Shown here piece after piece: positions 40,129-53,416 of a stretch of 64,000 nucleotides of DNA. The notes below the pieces were generated by a model, which was given only the letters and a program-made list of their open reading frames with translations, was not told the DNA's origin and ran no database searches. Every line of letters starts with the position of its first letter. The first letter of the stretch is position 1. The translations under genes were made by a program, and so were the position numbers. Origin of the DNA: Eretmocerus hayati (lineage: Eukaryota > Arthropoda > Insecta > Hymenoptera > Aphelinidae). The stretch lies in NCBI GenBank assembly GCA_029851415.1, contig CM056744.1:91127907-91191906 (forward strand), in the 5' to 3' direction.

Positions 40129-41778
40129 CTAGAACTCTAAGACGCGCGCGTTGCGCGCGGATGGTTACGATGGCTTGAAATTCTGGAACATACGGAAAAA
40201 GCTATTGTGTTTGAAAAAAAAAAAATTATGCAGGTATATATGGTACCAAAAAGGAGCAAATATGAAATAGTATACAAATATGGAATGGAAATGTCATTCA
40301 TCTATATGTTTATCCATCTAACATGCCTCGAAATCGAAATTCATGGATTGCTGATTCAAAAATTCACGACTGTCTGAGGGATTTTTCGAATAATCTCAAA
40401 AAGCTATTCAATCTACGAAGTGCGCGCGCTGCGCGCGCATGGTTCAACCACCCGTATGGTGTGGATTCAAAAAACTATCCACTTTTTATAAAATATTATT
40501 GAGGGTGACCATCAAGGAACGGAGATCATTTTGAGAACTGGAGAATTGAGCTCAAATCCGAAGTCAATGATTCAAATTTATGCAACGCTTGTGCATGACA
40601 ATTCCAATTTTCACGTGAAATATGTGGGTTTCCAATTCAATTGAGATTTTCAGAGGTTTTTTTACTCATTCTCGGATGGAGACATATTTCTCTCCTCCTC
40701 CTTCTTCTACTCTAAGTCGGCAATAAAAGAGAAGGAGGAAATATTTTTCAAGGATATGCACAAAGATCAGCAAATCAGCCTTTGTAAAGCAAGAATTTCT
40801 TGAATGCTTCTGTAGAAATTTTTTTTTAGTCCACAAATGAAAAAATTTCGATCGATTATCTGAAATTCAATTGATCATCCAGAAATGAAAAAATTATTGA
40901 ACCTCCTACAATTTGAAAAAATACATTATTCACAAATGAAAAATTCCCCAATCCTTTCGGTCCGATTCAGTGCCATCTACCAACTGAAGAGTTGTTTTAC
41001 GCATTAGAACTTGAAGAATTATATTCACAAATTGAAAACTTTTTTCAAAATTATGTAAGGATATTCAACATTCACAAAGAGAAATTTAGTTGATCTACCT
41101 CAATCACAAAATTTTATACATGTAATTTAAGTATTATGTTGAAACATTCATGAAAAACGAAAAAAATTCTAGTTGATCTACCCCATCAAAAAGGGGTATG
41201 GATGCAACTATTAAGTTTGTATGGATCATTTTGAGAATTTAAATTAGCGTTCCTGAGATCTTTCCGATCGTTGAAGAAAGATGAAATCAGAAAATGAATC
41301 TTCAAATGTTACCATTAACCTCGTTATTACACGGGATATCCGATATTCCTGTTGTCGGTCAAGCAGCAATCTACTTTCCTATCACTCATTTAGCGAGCGA
41401 ATCGCGATCCGATTAAATTCAAGCAGGTGTAATAAAACCCGATATGATGCGCAGGCGCGACCGATCACCTGCTCAATGTTGACATCGAAGCAGACAGAAC
41501 TGGACAGAACGCTACAATGCATGAGTTCAGATGCTTGAAACTCATCATTACTCTTCTTTCGATGAATTGGAAATAATCAATAGATATAATAGTTCCGCTA
41601 TGTAGATCGCATAATTGGATACTTTCAACGATATTGATTCACGTATAGATATATTCGAATAATCCAATGTCATTAATCCACAGCAACACACATTGAGACA
41701 ACTCGTAAGTGGCGCGCGAAATCTCGATCGGAACGCCTCGAATCTCGAATATCGAAGTTATCCATTAATAATATAAGA
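40129..41778 (-). mobile_element. Non-autonomous Helitron, left copy
   Basis: About 1650 bp, nearly matching 53417-55061 in inverse orientation. Read on the minus strand it begins with TC (complement of GA at 41777-41778) after a host A. It ends with a GC-rich hairpin (40143-40159), about ten A/T-rich bases and CTAG (40129-40132), then a host T. This is the standard Helitron terminus and A^T insertion site. A second GC-rich hairpin at 40422-40438 may be an older or spare 3' end. No Rep/helicase reading frame is visible, so it must have been moved by an autonomous relative. Confidence 0.82.
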
Positions 41779-42190
41779 TGGCACGGCCGTGCTTTACATT
41801 GGACACTGTGGGGGCGTGCACATTTGTGCCGGAAATTCTGAGTTCAAGACACTTGACACAGAGCGACGCTGAATGGTTCGTGGGATTGGGAAGAAAAAGG
41901 ATTGAATTAAATGCACAGGAATTATGCACACACTTGACGCGGTAGCCGACACTACAATCTAACTTAAGATTCAACACACCAACGGATTATAATTATCACT
42001 AACGAACATGTAAGGATCGCGGCCCTCTGCAAGACCGCGGCGTAACGTGATGCGAATATGGCGTAAACGAGTCGGGGCGCACAGACGCGGTCAATGATGT
42101 GACGTGCGTACTGGACGGTCAAAGATTTTAGATCCGAATGAAGTCCATCAAGTGAATGAAATGCCGAGCCAGTGCTCGGCTCGTCTTAAT

Positions 42191-42361
42191 GTACACTCGG
42201 GGGGAAGGTGAACTGCAGTGGCTGTGGCGGTCAGTGACCGATCGAGATCTTCCGTCTCGTTCGCACTCATGCCATAACCCATTGAGTGCGAGGGAGACGA
42301 CAGATCTCGAACCAACACTGACCGTCACAGCCACTGCAGTTCACCTTCCTCCCGAGTGTAC
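42191..42361. repeat. GC-rich fold-back, about 75-bp arms
   Basis: GTACACTCGGGGGGAAGGTG at 42191 faces CACCTTCCTCCCGAGTGTAC ending at 42361. The arms continue through CTGCAGTGGCTGTGGCGGTC and AGATCT to a short centre near 42275. No gene here is supported. Confidence 0.7.
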
Positions 42362-42602
42362 CTACGCGGATTCCCCGGACGCTGCTCGGAGGCATCTACT
42401 AAATAGCTGGATGCCACCTGTGGGCGTCCGGCAAAGCGCCGGACTCCGTGGCATCGATACGCCGATTTCCTGGATTCCCCGATGGTCATCCGCAGAATCC
42501 GTGGATTCCGCGGACGCCGCGTGGGCATCCGGTAATTGGGAGGGTGGCCACCCGGATGACTCACCCCTGGGCATCCACCAAAAGCGCGGATGCCGCATGA
42601 CT
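42362..42602. repeat. GC-rich block of GGATGCC/GGCATCC/GGATTCC words
   Basis: Directly after the fold-back. Words such as GGATGCC, GGCATC, GGATTCC, GCGGACGC and GGGCATCC recur in both orientations with irregular spacing. It is much richer in GC than the DNA around it. The overlapping frames in both directions come from this composition and are not supported as genes. Confidence 0.5.
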
Positions 42603-44059
42603 TACACTTATGCGTAAACAAGCTTGGGTAGGAATGAAGTCCATTTGATTATTTATCGAATTGATATGGGGGGTGATCATGGCATGAGCTGCGCACGTCA
42701 ACTGTACGGCATCCATCAATTTTACCATTTTCCGGAGATATCGTAATAATCGGAGCTAATATTTCTTCGGCATATCGTTACTTCAGGTGAAAAAATACGA
42801 GAATGAATGAATCATTCCTAGAGAATAAGGGAATTTTAATGAGTTTTCTTCAATCAGTTACCGAATTAAGTAATTTTCCCTGAATTGAGTACAACTCATT
42901 CTCACAGTCTGCACCTGATTTTCCAAGTTCTACCTCTTATCTTTTGAACATGAAACACGAAGATCCAAAGACATTATCAACTCTGCCTTAGGGATAAATT
43001 GCAAGAATTTTTGCGCGTATCGATTTATGACTTGATTATCGTTAGGATTTTTCACGTGTTTTTTTTTTTTAAATAGAGGGACATCTAGTCTCGATATAAG
43101 AGCAAAATCGTACTCGAGCCATTGTTTTTGTTCATGTCTCTGTACGAAAAGATTGGGGAATATGAAGAAGATCAAGATAAAACCTAGTTCCATTTTTGCG
43201 TTTTATCCCAGAAAAATCTATAGAGATGATGGAAATTTAATGAAGTAAATTCGATCAAAAAATCACTCCTAATGTTCACATTGATGAAATACTTATCGTG
43301 GAATTTGAAAACTCGAGATCAGTGCCATTACACAGCTGGGAGTGGAATTAACTATCACGTCGCAGGCAAATCCTGGAATGTTTTTATAATCAAGCTAAAT
43401 TTAAATTTTGCGGTCGTCGCAGTATTTGATTTATGTTTCAATTGTGTGATAGCGAACGTATAGTTGAGAGGATGTTGTCCTCGATGTCGAGGGTTCAAAT
43501 TTTCCGATAAAATTGTAACAATCTGTTGCGAGAGAGACGAGCGTTAAGGGAAATGGTGTCCCCAAAGACGTTCGAAAATCAGTTCAGTGAATACAACGAT
43601 AAATATCGTGATGCTGATAACATAAGCGTGTCGGAGGTGATTGTCAAGAGTACGATAATCATTTAGCGAACGTCACAGTGGCTCAGTGTTCGATTCACGC
43701 AGTGTGCAAGATTCTATTCACTATCATGCTGCTGTGATGATGAATGTTCAAGATTCAGCAGGCTGAAAACTTTTGAACATTCTAGAAAAAAATTTGAAAA
43801 ACAGAACCTTGATCGTTATCTGAAAAACAACGTTTTTGACAAGAATAATGTTTTAAATAACATCTAACGACCTACTCGAGATAAGAACAGCTTTATCTAG
43901 ATCGAAGCATCATTATCACGCACAGCCGATTTCAATGTTTATCTTTTATTGATCATGCTCCCAACAACTTGGAATCCCAGAAATTAGCAACCTCTATCAA
44001 CCCACGATACCAAATTACAAAATCAGGACCGCACAGTATATGAACTTCACTCTTGACTC

Positions 44060-44083
44060 AACGACGACGACGACGACGACGTA
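44060..44083 (+). repeat. (ACG)n microsatellite
   Basis: About eight ACG/GAC units. Confidence 0.85.
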
Positions 44084-44458
44084 CACACATTTGCTTCTCA
44101 TCCGACGCATAAGTTCAACGCAGGGTGCAAAATTTCAAAGCTACAGAGAGTTGAATTCGCGGGGGTCGCAATGTTCGGACGAATGCATTTGCAAGTGTCG
44201 CTGCGAAAATACGGGAAATCCAGCGCCAATCGTGTACTTATAGCTTGCGGCTCAGGTCAGCAGCGGACTGCAAGTGCAAAGTCAATTCGTTACGTCAGAC
44301 TTTGGCACACCTGCAGAGAGTTGCGGGCTCATGCCCGGTGCGATTTGCGCTCAACCGAGCTCTACGGATTGTTAATTGTCCGATCTGACAGAGTTTACAC
44401 TCTGCGCTCGCTCTGACTGCTTCACTCCACCCCCGCAAGCAAAGCTGTTTTGCCACTC

Positions 44459-44487
44459 TGTGTGTGTGTGTGTGTGTGTGTGGGTGT
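44459..44487 (+). repeat. (TG)n microsatellite
   Basis: Run of TG units, interrupted by one GGG near the end. Confidence 0.9.
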
Positions 44488-46381
44488 GTAACTATATCAT
44501 GCTTGTAGCACACGTGGTTTCACGCGAGAATAGTTTTCCTGCTCACTATATACGAGCCGCAGGCGATATTGTACTAATACTGCGTCCTTCTGCTCTGTTG
44601 CCTTTCAAGTTTTGAACTCGAAATTTGGCTGCTAACAACTAACTGTTGGCTGCGGAAATTGATCCACCCATTCAAATATGTGACTCTATCGCTCGTTCAA
44701 AGTTGGATGCGATATGTCTCCTCGTGCCGCACGAGCACATAGAAATATTCTAATCCGCGAATTCGGTACATTCATTGTCTCATGTGCAGAGCTGATGCTA
44801 CTAGTTTGCATCGTGAGCCTATAACAGGTCTCATGAGATGACTGTCATAACTTCCCTTGGAATATAAAATTGAAGGGTAATGGTGATGACCCATGATTAT
44901 TTTGGCTTTCCAAATTTTCATCTTTAAAGTTTTGACCATCCATATTGTGGTCGTTTCGAATTTCCCCCTTTCGAAATTTCTGATTTTTTCGAGTATTTAT
45001 ACCTATCCATGATTCTGCATTCTGAATAGAGAAGATAGAGAAGAATTGATCACACTGGGCTTGCATGATGAACTCATTTGGAAGTGTAGGGAAATTAAAT
45101 GTTTGATCTGCGCCAAGTTATCTGCATAATAAAGTCAACAGGCTTGGTTCAATGTCATGAAGTGTTTTGTTCAAATACGACTCTATCGCTCATGTGGAAT
45201 TTACATAAAGCTCAGAGTGAATCCAAAAGATTTGAGCATCCGGTACAAAATACTCATATGATTGATTCATATTTGTGTCAATTTTTATAGTTTATTGCGA
45301 GTTCTGAGGAAAAATGAGGAAAAGTGATCGATCCCCTCATTTAGGCAGGTATAAAAGGAAACGCTGCTGCATAATCAATCAAGTTCGCGCGATCAAAATA
45401 GAAAGCGGTGGACTGCCACGATAAAACGTCTCGCATCAATTCACGCGTTCCCTCCCAATAACGATGACGATCGAAGCTATAAAGAGCTGCTATGAGCGTC
45501 ACTCTGGGGTGCGCATCGATGAAATGCTGATCGATTGGCGCAGGCAATGAAAAACACGTGACTCACTATGGCGATGCTGCTGGCTATAATATGGTGATGC
45601 CCCGACCTTCGCAAGATCAGAAAAAAATGACGCCGAGAGCGATGAATTAAGTGATGCCTGACTTTGCTAATAGCTCAATCAAATTGTGCAGATCACCATG
45701 ACAGCGAATTTTAAATATTGTGTGAGGAAACTTATCATCATGTGAATATGATTGTGATGAATTTGACTACAAAAACTTGCTTGTCACGATAGCTTAAATA
45801 TTTTTGATGAGCTAATCATTGATTCTGGCGACGATGTGAAAGAAATCGATTAGCTTCTTATTTCGTACTTCTCATCACTAGTATCTCAGCCTCAGCTCAT
45901 TTTACTGACTTTTTACACCTGTCAGAGTATTTAATTTGTACCTATTCGATAGTTTCTACGGGAATTGAGCAAATTTTAATGAAAGATGTGGTGCATACAA
46001 CATTCTGACCCTAATATTGTCGACTAAATTGTGAAATCGAATTAATTGAGTTTCGAAAAATTTAAGAAAATATATTTTAGAGATAAGAGGAAGAAATTAT
46101 AAGCTACGTGATATCAATGCTCGTTGCGTTAATTTTGCTGGACTCGACTTGAAACAGTTCAAGATCAGCAATCAGATATCTCTGGCCCGAAAAGAAGCTA
46201 AGATATTCTTGATCCGTAGAAAAATTTAATCATTCGTTTTGAATGGTGATGAGACTGAAAAAAAAGTTCAAGAATCCAAGATCTCGAATGGGGACAAACT
46301 TGGCACGTATTACTATTTGTGGATGTCGATTGATTCAAATTTTCACACTCTGTAATTGACCAGAGCTTATTAGCTCATTGA

Positions 46382-46710
46382 CCAGGAGAGTGTTCCAGAT
46401 CCGGGTCACGGATTTGGCTGAAACTTTGGAAATAGTCTCCTTTTAGCACCAAAAGATGAAACCCAAAATTATAGACCCTAACGCTCAAGCGTTTTTGAGC
46501 TACAGCCAAGGACATTAGCATTGCAGGTATACCTATATGTATGATTTTTAACATTGGCCTATATGGGCAATGCTAATGTTATTGGCTGTAGCTCGGAAAC
46601 GCTTGAGCGTTAGGGTCTATAATTTTGGGTTTCATCTTTTGGTGCTAAAAGGAGATGATTCCCAGAGTTTTAGCCAAATCCGTGATCCGGATCTGAAACA
46701 CTCTCCTGGT
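46382..46710. mobile_element. Palindromic MITE (330 bp)
   Basis: Left ACCAGGAGAGTGTTCCAGAT and right ATCTGAAACACTCTCCTGGT pair, and the match continues almost to the centre. The loop contains TTAGCATTG, then GTATACCTATATGTATG, then CAATGCTAA. The centre is shared with 60502-60808. It lies about 1 kb upstream of the CYP6 gene. Confidence 0.8.
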
Positions 46711-47731
46711 GAGTACAGCCACGCAAGGCCGTGATGTACAGCATTCTCGAAACTCTCGTCGAAACTCCCATGAAGCGTAGATTTGGATCAAACAGCTATC
46801 ATACCATCCAATCTATTGGCCCTCTGAATACATTTGCTCTCGTGAATTTTTGAATGTTAGCGTAAAAATTTGATCGGAGGCGAGTAACTGGGGGCCATGC
46901 CACCATTGGATGAACAGGTGCATCATAATTATAATTGACGGTAGTTGTTCAAAATAATCGGGGCTGAATACCAACCATCAAGTCAGAAAGGGCATCACCG
47001 AATGCTGAAATGAGCATATCGAGAATTTTTCGATTTCTAAAGTTGACAAAAATTTATTTTGAAGTATTTGATTGATAAGATCTTCCTGAATATTTGATGA
47101 GATGCGGCCTCTGATAAGATTTAAATCTGTATCGCGAGTATGCGAGGAGTACTTATCTGTTCATTCTTCCTCGTGCAGCATTATAGAAAAAGTTTCCCAA
47201 GCTGATAAGATTCGGTATGTCACGGGTATCTTTCTCTTTCTCGCAGAACAGCTGAGTCACAGTGAAACTTCAAATAATTCGGATCATTGAGTGATAGCTA
47301 GATGCTCACGATGACACTGCAAACTTGATCTCAGTTAAGCATCCGTAGAAGAAAAAAGATACGATACATACTTAATGACACTCTATTATGTGTAATTCCG
47401 AGCTACAAGGATGACGGCGTGGTTCTTCAATGAGGAAGCGCTCGCGACGCTTCGAGTAAATTGCTAGTCAGTGCGCGATGAGCTGTCGCGGTCTGATGTG
47501 GTGCCCCGCTCCCGTCATTATACCTATCTCGTTTGTATCAAATGTTTAGCGCGCCCACGTGCTCGTATAGTGATGTGTACACATGTGTGTGCAGTGAAAA
47601 CATTCACCATTGAGCGTTCGTTTCATAGATCATAAACATGAAAATTTGTCTGGTTCTTCAGTGACAGATCATCTGGAAGATTATCAGAAAAATCGTAATT
47701 GTCACACCTCAAGCTTGAAGGTGAATCAACG
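46711..47731. promoter_or_regulatory. Upstream region of the CYP6 gene
   Basis: The promoter should lie here. Two arthropod-initiator-like sites are visible, GCAGTG at about 47591 with TATAG about 26 bp upstream, and TTCAGTGACA at about 47657. Neither is strong. I cannot identify xenobiotic-response sites with confidence. Confidence 0.3.
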
Positions 47732-49511
47732 ATGGAGCTCGGCCCTGTTGAAATTCTAACTGCAGTGGGAATCGCAATCCTAGTTTTGCACTACTACCTC
47801 ACAAAAAACTTTGATTTCTGGAGAAGAAAAAATGTAGTAGGTCCCAAACCACTACCATTTTTTGGTAACTTCAAAGACAATCTATTCGGCAAGGTTCACA
47901 TAGCATTACTATTCGAAAAATTCTGCCGTCAATTCAAAGATGCGGGACTGATCGGACTGTTCGGGCTGAACGGCAAACCTTCTCTGATTGTTCGAGATCC
48001 CGACCTTCTAAAGGATGTGCTGATTAAAGATTTTCACGTGTTCCAAGACAGAGGTTTATACGTCGACGCCAAGGTAGATCCTCTGAATCAAAATCTACTA
48101 AATCTTGAACACGAGCGCTGGCGTCCATTGAGAAATAAATTGTCACCAGTTTTCACCTCTGGTAAACTCAAAGAGATGTTTTACCTGATCGTCGATTGTG
48201 CGCGTCACTTTGAAGATTACGTGAACACATTGGTTGACAGAGACGAGGCTGTTGAATTTCGCGAACTGACGGCCAAGTTTACTACTCAGACTATTGGAGT
48301 TTGTGCTTTTGGACTGGATACCAAAGCTATACACGACGAGGATAGTGATTTCCGAAAATTTGGCAAAGCTATTTTTAGCACAAGCCTATTGAGTATATGC
48401 AAGCGACTTTTGCAGGATTCTTTTCCTAAGATTTATGCTCTTTTTGGGGTTTTTGGATACAGTAAGGCTAATCGATTCTTCATAAGAACGATCAAGGAAA
48501 CCGTTGAGTACAGGAAGAAAAACAACGTTAGGAGGAATGACTTTGTTGACTTGCTGATGGATATGCAAGGTCAACCTGAGAAAATGAATACAATAGGTTC
48601 GTGAAAATTCCACGTAGTATGATGTATTAATTGTTATCTAGTTGTGGTATAAGCGAAGATCATTTAGTTGATTCTTACAGATTTTACGGACATGTTTTTG
48701 ACTGGCCAAGCTCTCGTGTTCTTCGCTGCTGGATTTGAAACATCGTCTACCACAATGAGCAACGCGCTGTACGAGTTGGCATTACATCCTGAATTTCAGG
48801 ATAAGGTTCGGAAGGAAATACGAGGACAAATTGAGAAGAATGAAGGACAATTGACTTACGATTGTATCAAACAGATGAAATATCTCGATCAAGTTGTGAA
48901 AGGTGAGCTATGAGATTCTGTAGAACATTATTTGAAATTACCGATACATGAGATGTGGATATTGGTTTTTCATGAACTTGAAGCACATTTTCAAAAGCTC
49001 ACAATTTTACTTTGATGCATTCAGAAACATTGAGAAAATATCCTCCGGGTAGCATTCTTAGGAGAAAATCTTCTGAAGAGTATACGTTCAATGGCACAGA
49101 TGTTACAATTCCAAAAGGCACATCAATATTTATCCCAGTATGGGCTATCCATCGGGATCCTCAGATATACGAAGATCCAGATACTTTTGATCCAGAGAGA
49201 TTTAGTGAAGAAAATGTGAAGGATAGACACCCAATGAATTACCTGCCATTTGGCGATGGGCCTCACAATTGCATTGGTGAGAATTTGTCTTTTTTATTGG
49301 CATATAAATATTCAGAGTTTTTTTTAACAATACCTTTCGTTTTCCAGGTTTGCGGTTTGCAAATTATCAAACCAAAGTGGGAATCATTACAGTCATCAAC
49401 AAATTCAAGGTCAATACTTGCAGGGAAACTATTCAAACTTATCGAGTTGAACCAAGACCAATTATACCCACACCAGAAGGAGGGATTCGCTTGAAACTTT
49501 CGAAATGCTGA
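47732..49511 (+). CDS. Cytochrome P450, CYP6 family (CYP3 clan), complete four-exon gene
   Basis: Microsomal haem-thiolate monooxygenase. CYP6 enzymes oxidise plant toxins, insecticides and other lipophilic compounds using NADPH-P450 reductase; the substrate here is unknown. Exons are 47732-48596, 48681-48902, 49025-49276 and 49348-49511. All three introns are GT-AG and phase 1, giving 1503 nt (500 residues plus stop), the usual CYP6 length. Seen in order: N-terminal membrane anchor (about residues 6-23), proline hinge GPKPLPFFGN (37-46), C-helix WRPLR (130-134), I-helix oxygen-binding AGFETS (305-310), ExxR as ETLR (363-366), PERF (419-422) and haem loop FGDGPHNCIG (438-447) with Cys445. The start is the ATG at 47732: it gives a normal anchor, and the 33 nt before it are open but have no ATG. 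Odd: His443 replaces the Arg normal in CYP6. No frameshift or early stop is seen, so it is probably functional. The gene lies between two inverted Helitrons. CYP6AS-like is my closest match, from memory. Confidence 0.95.
48597..48680 (+). other. CYP6 intron 1
   Basis: An 84-bp GT-AG intron (donor GTTCGT, acceptor CTTACAG), phase 1. Splicing joins the end of exon 1 (ATAG) to ATTTTACGG and restores an Asp codon just before the I-helix. Reading through instead hits a stop at 48602. Confidence 0.9.
48903..49024 (+). other. CYP6 intron 2
   Basis: A 122-bp GT-AG intron (donor GTGAGC, acceptor TTCAG), phase 1. It splits the Glu codon of the ExxR motif; joining the exons gives VVKETLRKYPP. Confidence 0.92.
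49277..49347 (+). other. CYP6 intron 3
   Basis: A 71-bp GT-AG intron (donor GTGAGA, acceptor TTTTCCAG), phase 1. It splits the glycine codon directly after the haem-cysteine loop. Exon 4 then reads LRFANYQTKVG and ends in the typical PTPEGGIRLKLSK-type tail before TGA. Confidence 0.93.
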
Positions 49512-52500
49512 AATGTTCATCTGGTGGAATGAAAGATATCAAAAAATGTCGCCGAAATACTGTAAATCAAAACTAGCGCTATTTTTGCTACCACCATCAA
49601 CAAATTTTTCAGAGAATGCGAACTACAATTATGTGGTCTCCTGGATATGACTTTGAATGACCTACCGCAAAACTGATGAAGAATTCAAAATCGTAGAGTT
49701 GTAAATTGATTCTTTGTCAAAGTGTTCACGGAATCTTTTGGTTCATGAAGAAAATCTCAAGTGCTATTATCAAAGGTTCACGTCATGCGATAAAAATTTA
49801 CATCTGGGCGAGTATGATAACTAGCCGAAATTATCACTTGCTTGTAAGAAATAGTCTGTAAGTCATAAGGAATCTCTAATAAACAAAATGAAATGTCCCA
49901 CCGTTTCTGCCGGCTATAGTGATCCAAGAAAATTCTCTGTAAAAATGAAAAATGGTTGAAGTTTCTCAGAACATTGTCAGTCTTCGAATCGGACGAAGAC
50001 AAGAATACGAACCATAGCATCGGCAGAATTTTTGAAATCAAAAAGTTTTATACTGTGAGGTGATCTTTTTTTTTTTAATCAGAATTCTATGTTATACTTG
50101 TATGAAATTGCGCCTCTAGAGAATCGTTACAAGCATTGGAGATAAATGACTATTTGAGAATCAATTTATGTTTCTTGGACATTCATGAACATTCATAGCC
50201 ATAACCCTTTGAAAAGTGATTGCCAGATGATCCTTCGTCACGAATCCGATAGGACACTGCACTCTGGTGTACAGAGCTTCCAAGTAGGTATACGGGCCTC
50301 CTCGAGTAGCGGTACGAATAATGACACGTAACAACAACAAAGTGTAATTGTCAACTCACAGTCTACAGAGCTGTGAAAACGCACGCGCCTTGATAGTCAC
50401 CCGATCTTGGATGCGGGGCGCACAGAGTTTGCATACATCCTGCAAGCGTGTGTAAATCACGTTTCGCGGGCTCGTTCGTGGAATAGCCGAGCGCGACAAA
50501 GTTCTCGTCAATTAACGCCAAAGCTCAACTTTCCCGACCCTACCGCAACGTATGTGTGGTGGCTTGTTTGCGGAAATCTTGCCCCCCGTTGCCTGTGTAC
50601 TCAGCTCATACGACGCCCCATAGTAGTTTGGAGACCAAACGGAACTCTGAAACATGCTTGTGTACCGAAAATGTCTCTTTGAGGGTGGAAAGTGAGCTCG
50701 GGTTGCATGCCCGCATCAAAACCATTAGGAAGATGAACTCACGAAAGTAGAATGATAATGTGGGTTATGGGTGCATCAGAATTGACTGTGGAAATTCGTT
50801 TCAATATCCATGTGGTGCTGGTGAGAACATTTGCGGGTCAGTGGCATCAATCAAACCGAGGGCGTCATATCTCTTTACCAACGAGCTTCAGTTTGCATTG
50901 ATCTCTTTCAAAGGGTTTCCAATCTACTGATGGAACTGCGGAAGCTCACACTTCTGTTACCGCAGTGAGCTGTTGGAATGAGTGGCAGCAGACAGTATCG
51001 ACAGAGATCACTTTTTATTTCATAGGGGGATGAGTGAAAAAGGCAGTCACTCCACATCCGCTTAGAATTGTGTCTAGACATTTTTCGACCACGCCTTAGA
51101 GGGATGAGTCACGGCAAAATTAATTTCAAACCTTTTCAACACCTTGTCGTTGATGACTGACTTTTTGTTAATCAAAGTAGCTAATCTCGTAAGTAAGAGC
51201 AGTATGTTTAAAAATTAGTGCACCTGACTTGAACATAAGTACTCTGACCCGGGGACCACGGACATTAGTGAATTCACAAAATCGTGAAGAGAAGAGACCA
51301 AATTGAAGGCAATTCTCAGCCCAGATCGTTTCTTTGGTCTTTCTTTGATAGAAATGTGACCATTTATTTTGGTCACCAATGGCCAGTAATGATGCGACTT
51401 GGACAGGTATTGACCTAAAAATGGTCATCATTTCAACCACGGTTACATAAATGACTTTTACCATGATTGGTTTCAATTATTGGGGCGAAGCCTCTTCTTA
51501 TCGCGACTCTGCACATTTTTTCACCCACTATTCTGAGGAAACTATAAATAGAACCGATCTTCACCAAGTTCGGTACACTTTTTCAACACTCACCCAAGGA
51601 TACAAATCTCGATGTTCGTATGTAGGTTAGTGCACTTAGAGCTGAGATTTTGTTAATATGTATCTCAAATATACGCTACCGACATACGTTGGTGTTCTTA
51701 TCAGCGACTCTCACTGCTCATCTTCGCCATGCAGTTCGCCACCCTGTACAATTTTACGTACGCCATGTTATGTACTGCATTTTGAGCTTACAACTCCACG
51801 TCGTTACCACTTGGTGATGAGCTTTTTTTATCTTTATCAAAATGTTGATCTGAATAAAAAATACTAGGCCCGTCACCAACCATGGTGCAAATCCTTCCTG
51901 ACGATTCCAATAACGGCAATCCTGCTACCTATAGAGGATCTATAGTCCCAGTCGTACAGCGACGATACGTCATGGCACCATCTTGAAATCTAATTTGTAC
52001 GATGTGAAGATAAAATTACCAAATAAATCCCATATCAAAGTACGCCCTGGCCCATGTGGTGCGCCACAAGTCCAAGGAAAAAGCTCAAGATTGACAAAAT
52101 TCGAGCTGCTTTCAGGGCCGTCTCCCATCCGACATACAATTTCTGCTATGATAAGAATTTCACCTCAAATGAAAAGGGACGTAGGGGAAGGTGCGGAAAA
52201 TTCCCAGCAGATTCTTATGGGAGTTTTATCAAGGCTCCGTGCCAAGTTGAGCGAATACCTATAGTCGAGGAGATGATTGGATTCATTTTCGAAATTGACT
52301 GCAAGTTTTCGCTAGATGTAAATGTTCGATTTTGTACCAGTGTTGAACAAAATATTTCAGAATTTGCGTGAAGATCCTCCACACGTGACGCTTTTTTGCA
52401 TTAATTCCAAGATCGTTTGGTTGATTTTTCAGCTAATATCAAATCAATTTGGGTAAGTTGGGTTCACTCACCTCTTTGTCAAGGTTTCACCCTAAATCAC

Positions 52501-53193
52501 AAGCCAGAAGCCAAACGACAGCTTTGAAGGCGCTGACTCGGTGTAAAACGTGTATGTCGCAGAGGTTTGAGGCGTTGCTAAAAAGGGAGCAGCAGGGCGG
52601 ATACCGAGAGATCTCACCCTTGACGCTGCTGCACAAAAGCTGCAAGAGGTGATGGCGAGCCGACAAAGGAGGCGGCCCACCCTTTTCCGCCTCGAACTTC
52701 TTCCGCTCGTGAATTTTCTCGTTGGGCGCCTTCCTTTTTTATGGCATCAGAGATCGCGGCAAAATGTGCTATACGCAAGAAGGTCGATCGGGTATTGGCC
52801 TTATCAATGCTGAGACAGGCGACGAAGCCAAGCCAATTGATGGATCTTGGTGCCACCAAGTTCGATAGGTTTGTACAGACAACGGAATATTTATTTGATG
52901 CCATCGATTGTTGTGTAAGGCTTCAGCATGAAGAAAAACTGGACTGATGGGTAACATCAGTTTTTGCCAAGGTACAAAAATGTAATCGTTAGAGCGATTT
53001 GGATTTATTTATACATGTTGAAGTTGGTGCCTTGTCGATCTTGAAGGACGGACTTGGATTTATACAGGTACATGAGTATACTGTAGAGAGTTGGTTGACT
53101 TTTTACCTACTACTTACTTTCAACCATTGGTTGGATGTCATAATTCTGTTGACAGGTTGAGGTTAAACTGCAACAAATTGATTGTAGTGTGCA
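49512..53193. other. CYP6 3' region and no further gene recognised
   Basis: After the polyadenylation signal there are only short frames. A 69-codon plus frame at 52741-52947 (MASEIAAKCAIRKKVD...) and one at 52054-52371 look mildly protein-like but match no family I know. They could be transposon remnants. Confidence 0.4.
49878..49883 (+). promoter_or_regulatory. Candidate polyadenylation signal for the CYP6 gene
   Basis: AATAAA about 370 bases after the stop codon. It is the first canonical hexamer I noticed downstream. Its use is inferred, not shown. Confidence 0.35.
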
Positions 53194-53335
53194 TATTGAT
53201 GGCTCAGAATCAAAAGGAACTATCCAAAAATGTCTGATTCAAATGGAACTATCTTGTATTAAATTTAATACAAGATAGTTCCGTTTGAATCAGACATTCT
53301 CAGATAGTTCCTTTTGGTTCTGAGCCATCGATATT
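53194..53335. repeat. 142-bp near-perfect palindrome
   Basis: GATGGCTCAGAATCAAAAGG on the left faces CCTTTTGGTTCTGAGCCATC on the right. The centre is ATTAAATTTAAT with no loop, so a single strand would form one long hairpin. It ends about 80 bp before the right Helitron. Probably a palindromic MITE. Confidence 0.72.
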
Positions 53336-53416
53336 CAATCAGTATCACATTACCAATAATAGAGAAAGATAAGCGATTGCTGTCCCAATAATTTTATTCA
53401 TGAGTGCACTGGCGTA

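Larger units (their letters stand above)
42603..46381. other. No gene recognised
   Basis: Microsatellites at 44060 and 44459 and a T run near 43060. No exon or transposon end seen. Confidence 0.5.
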
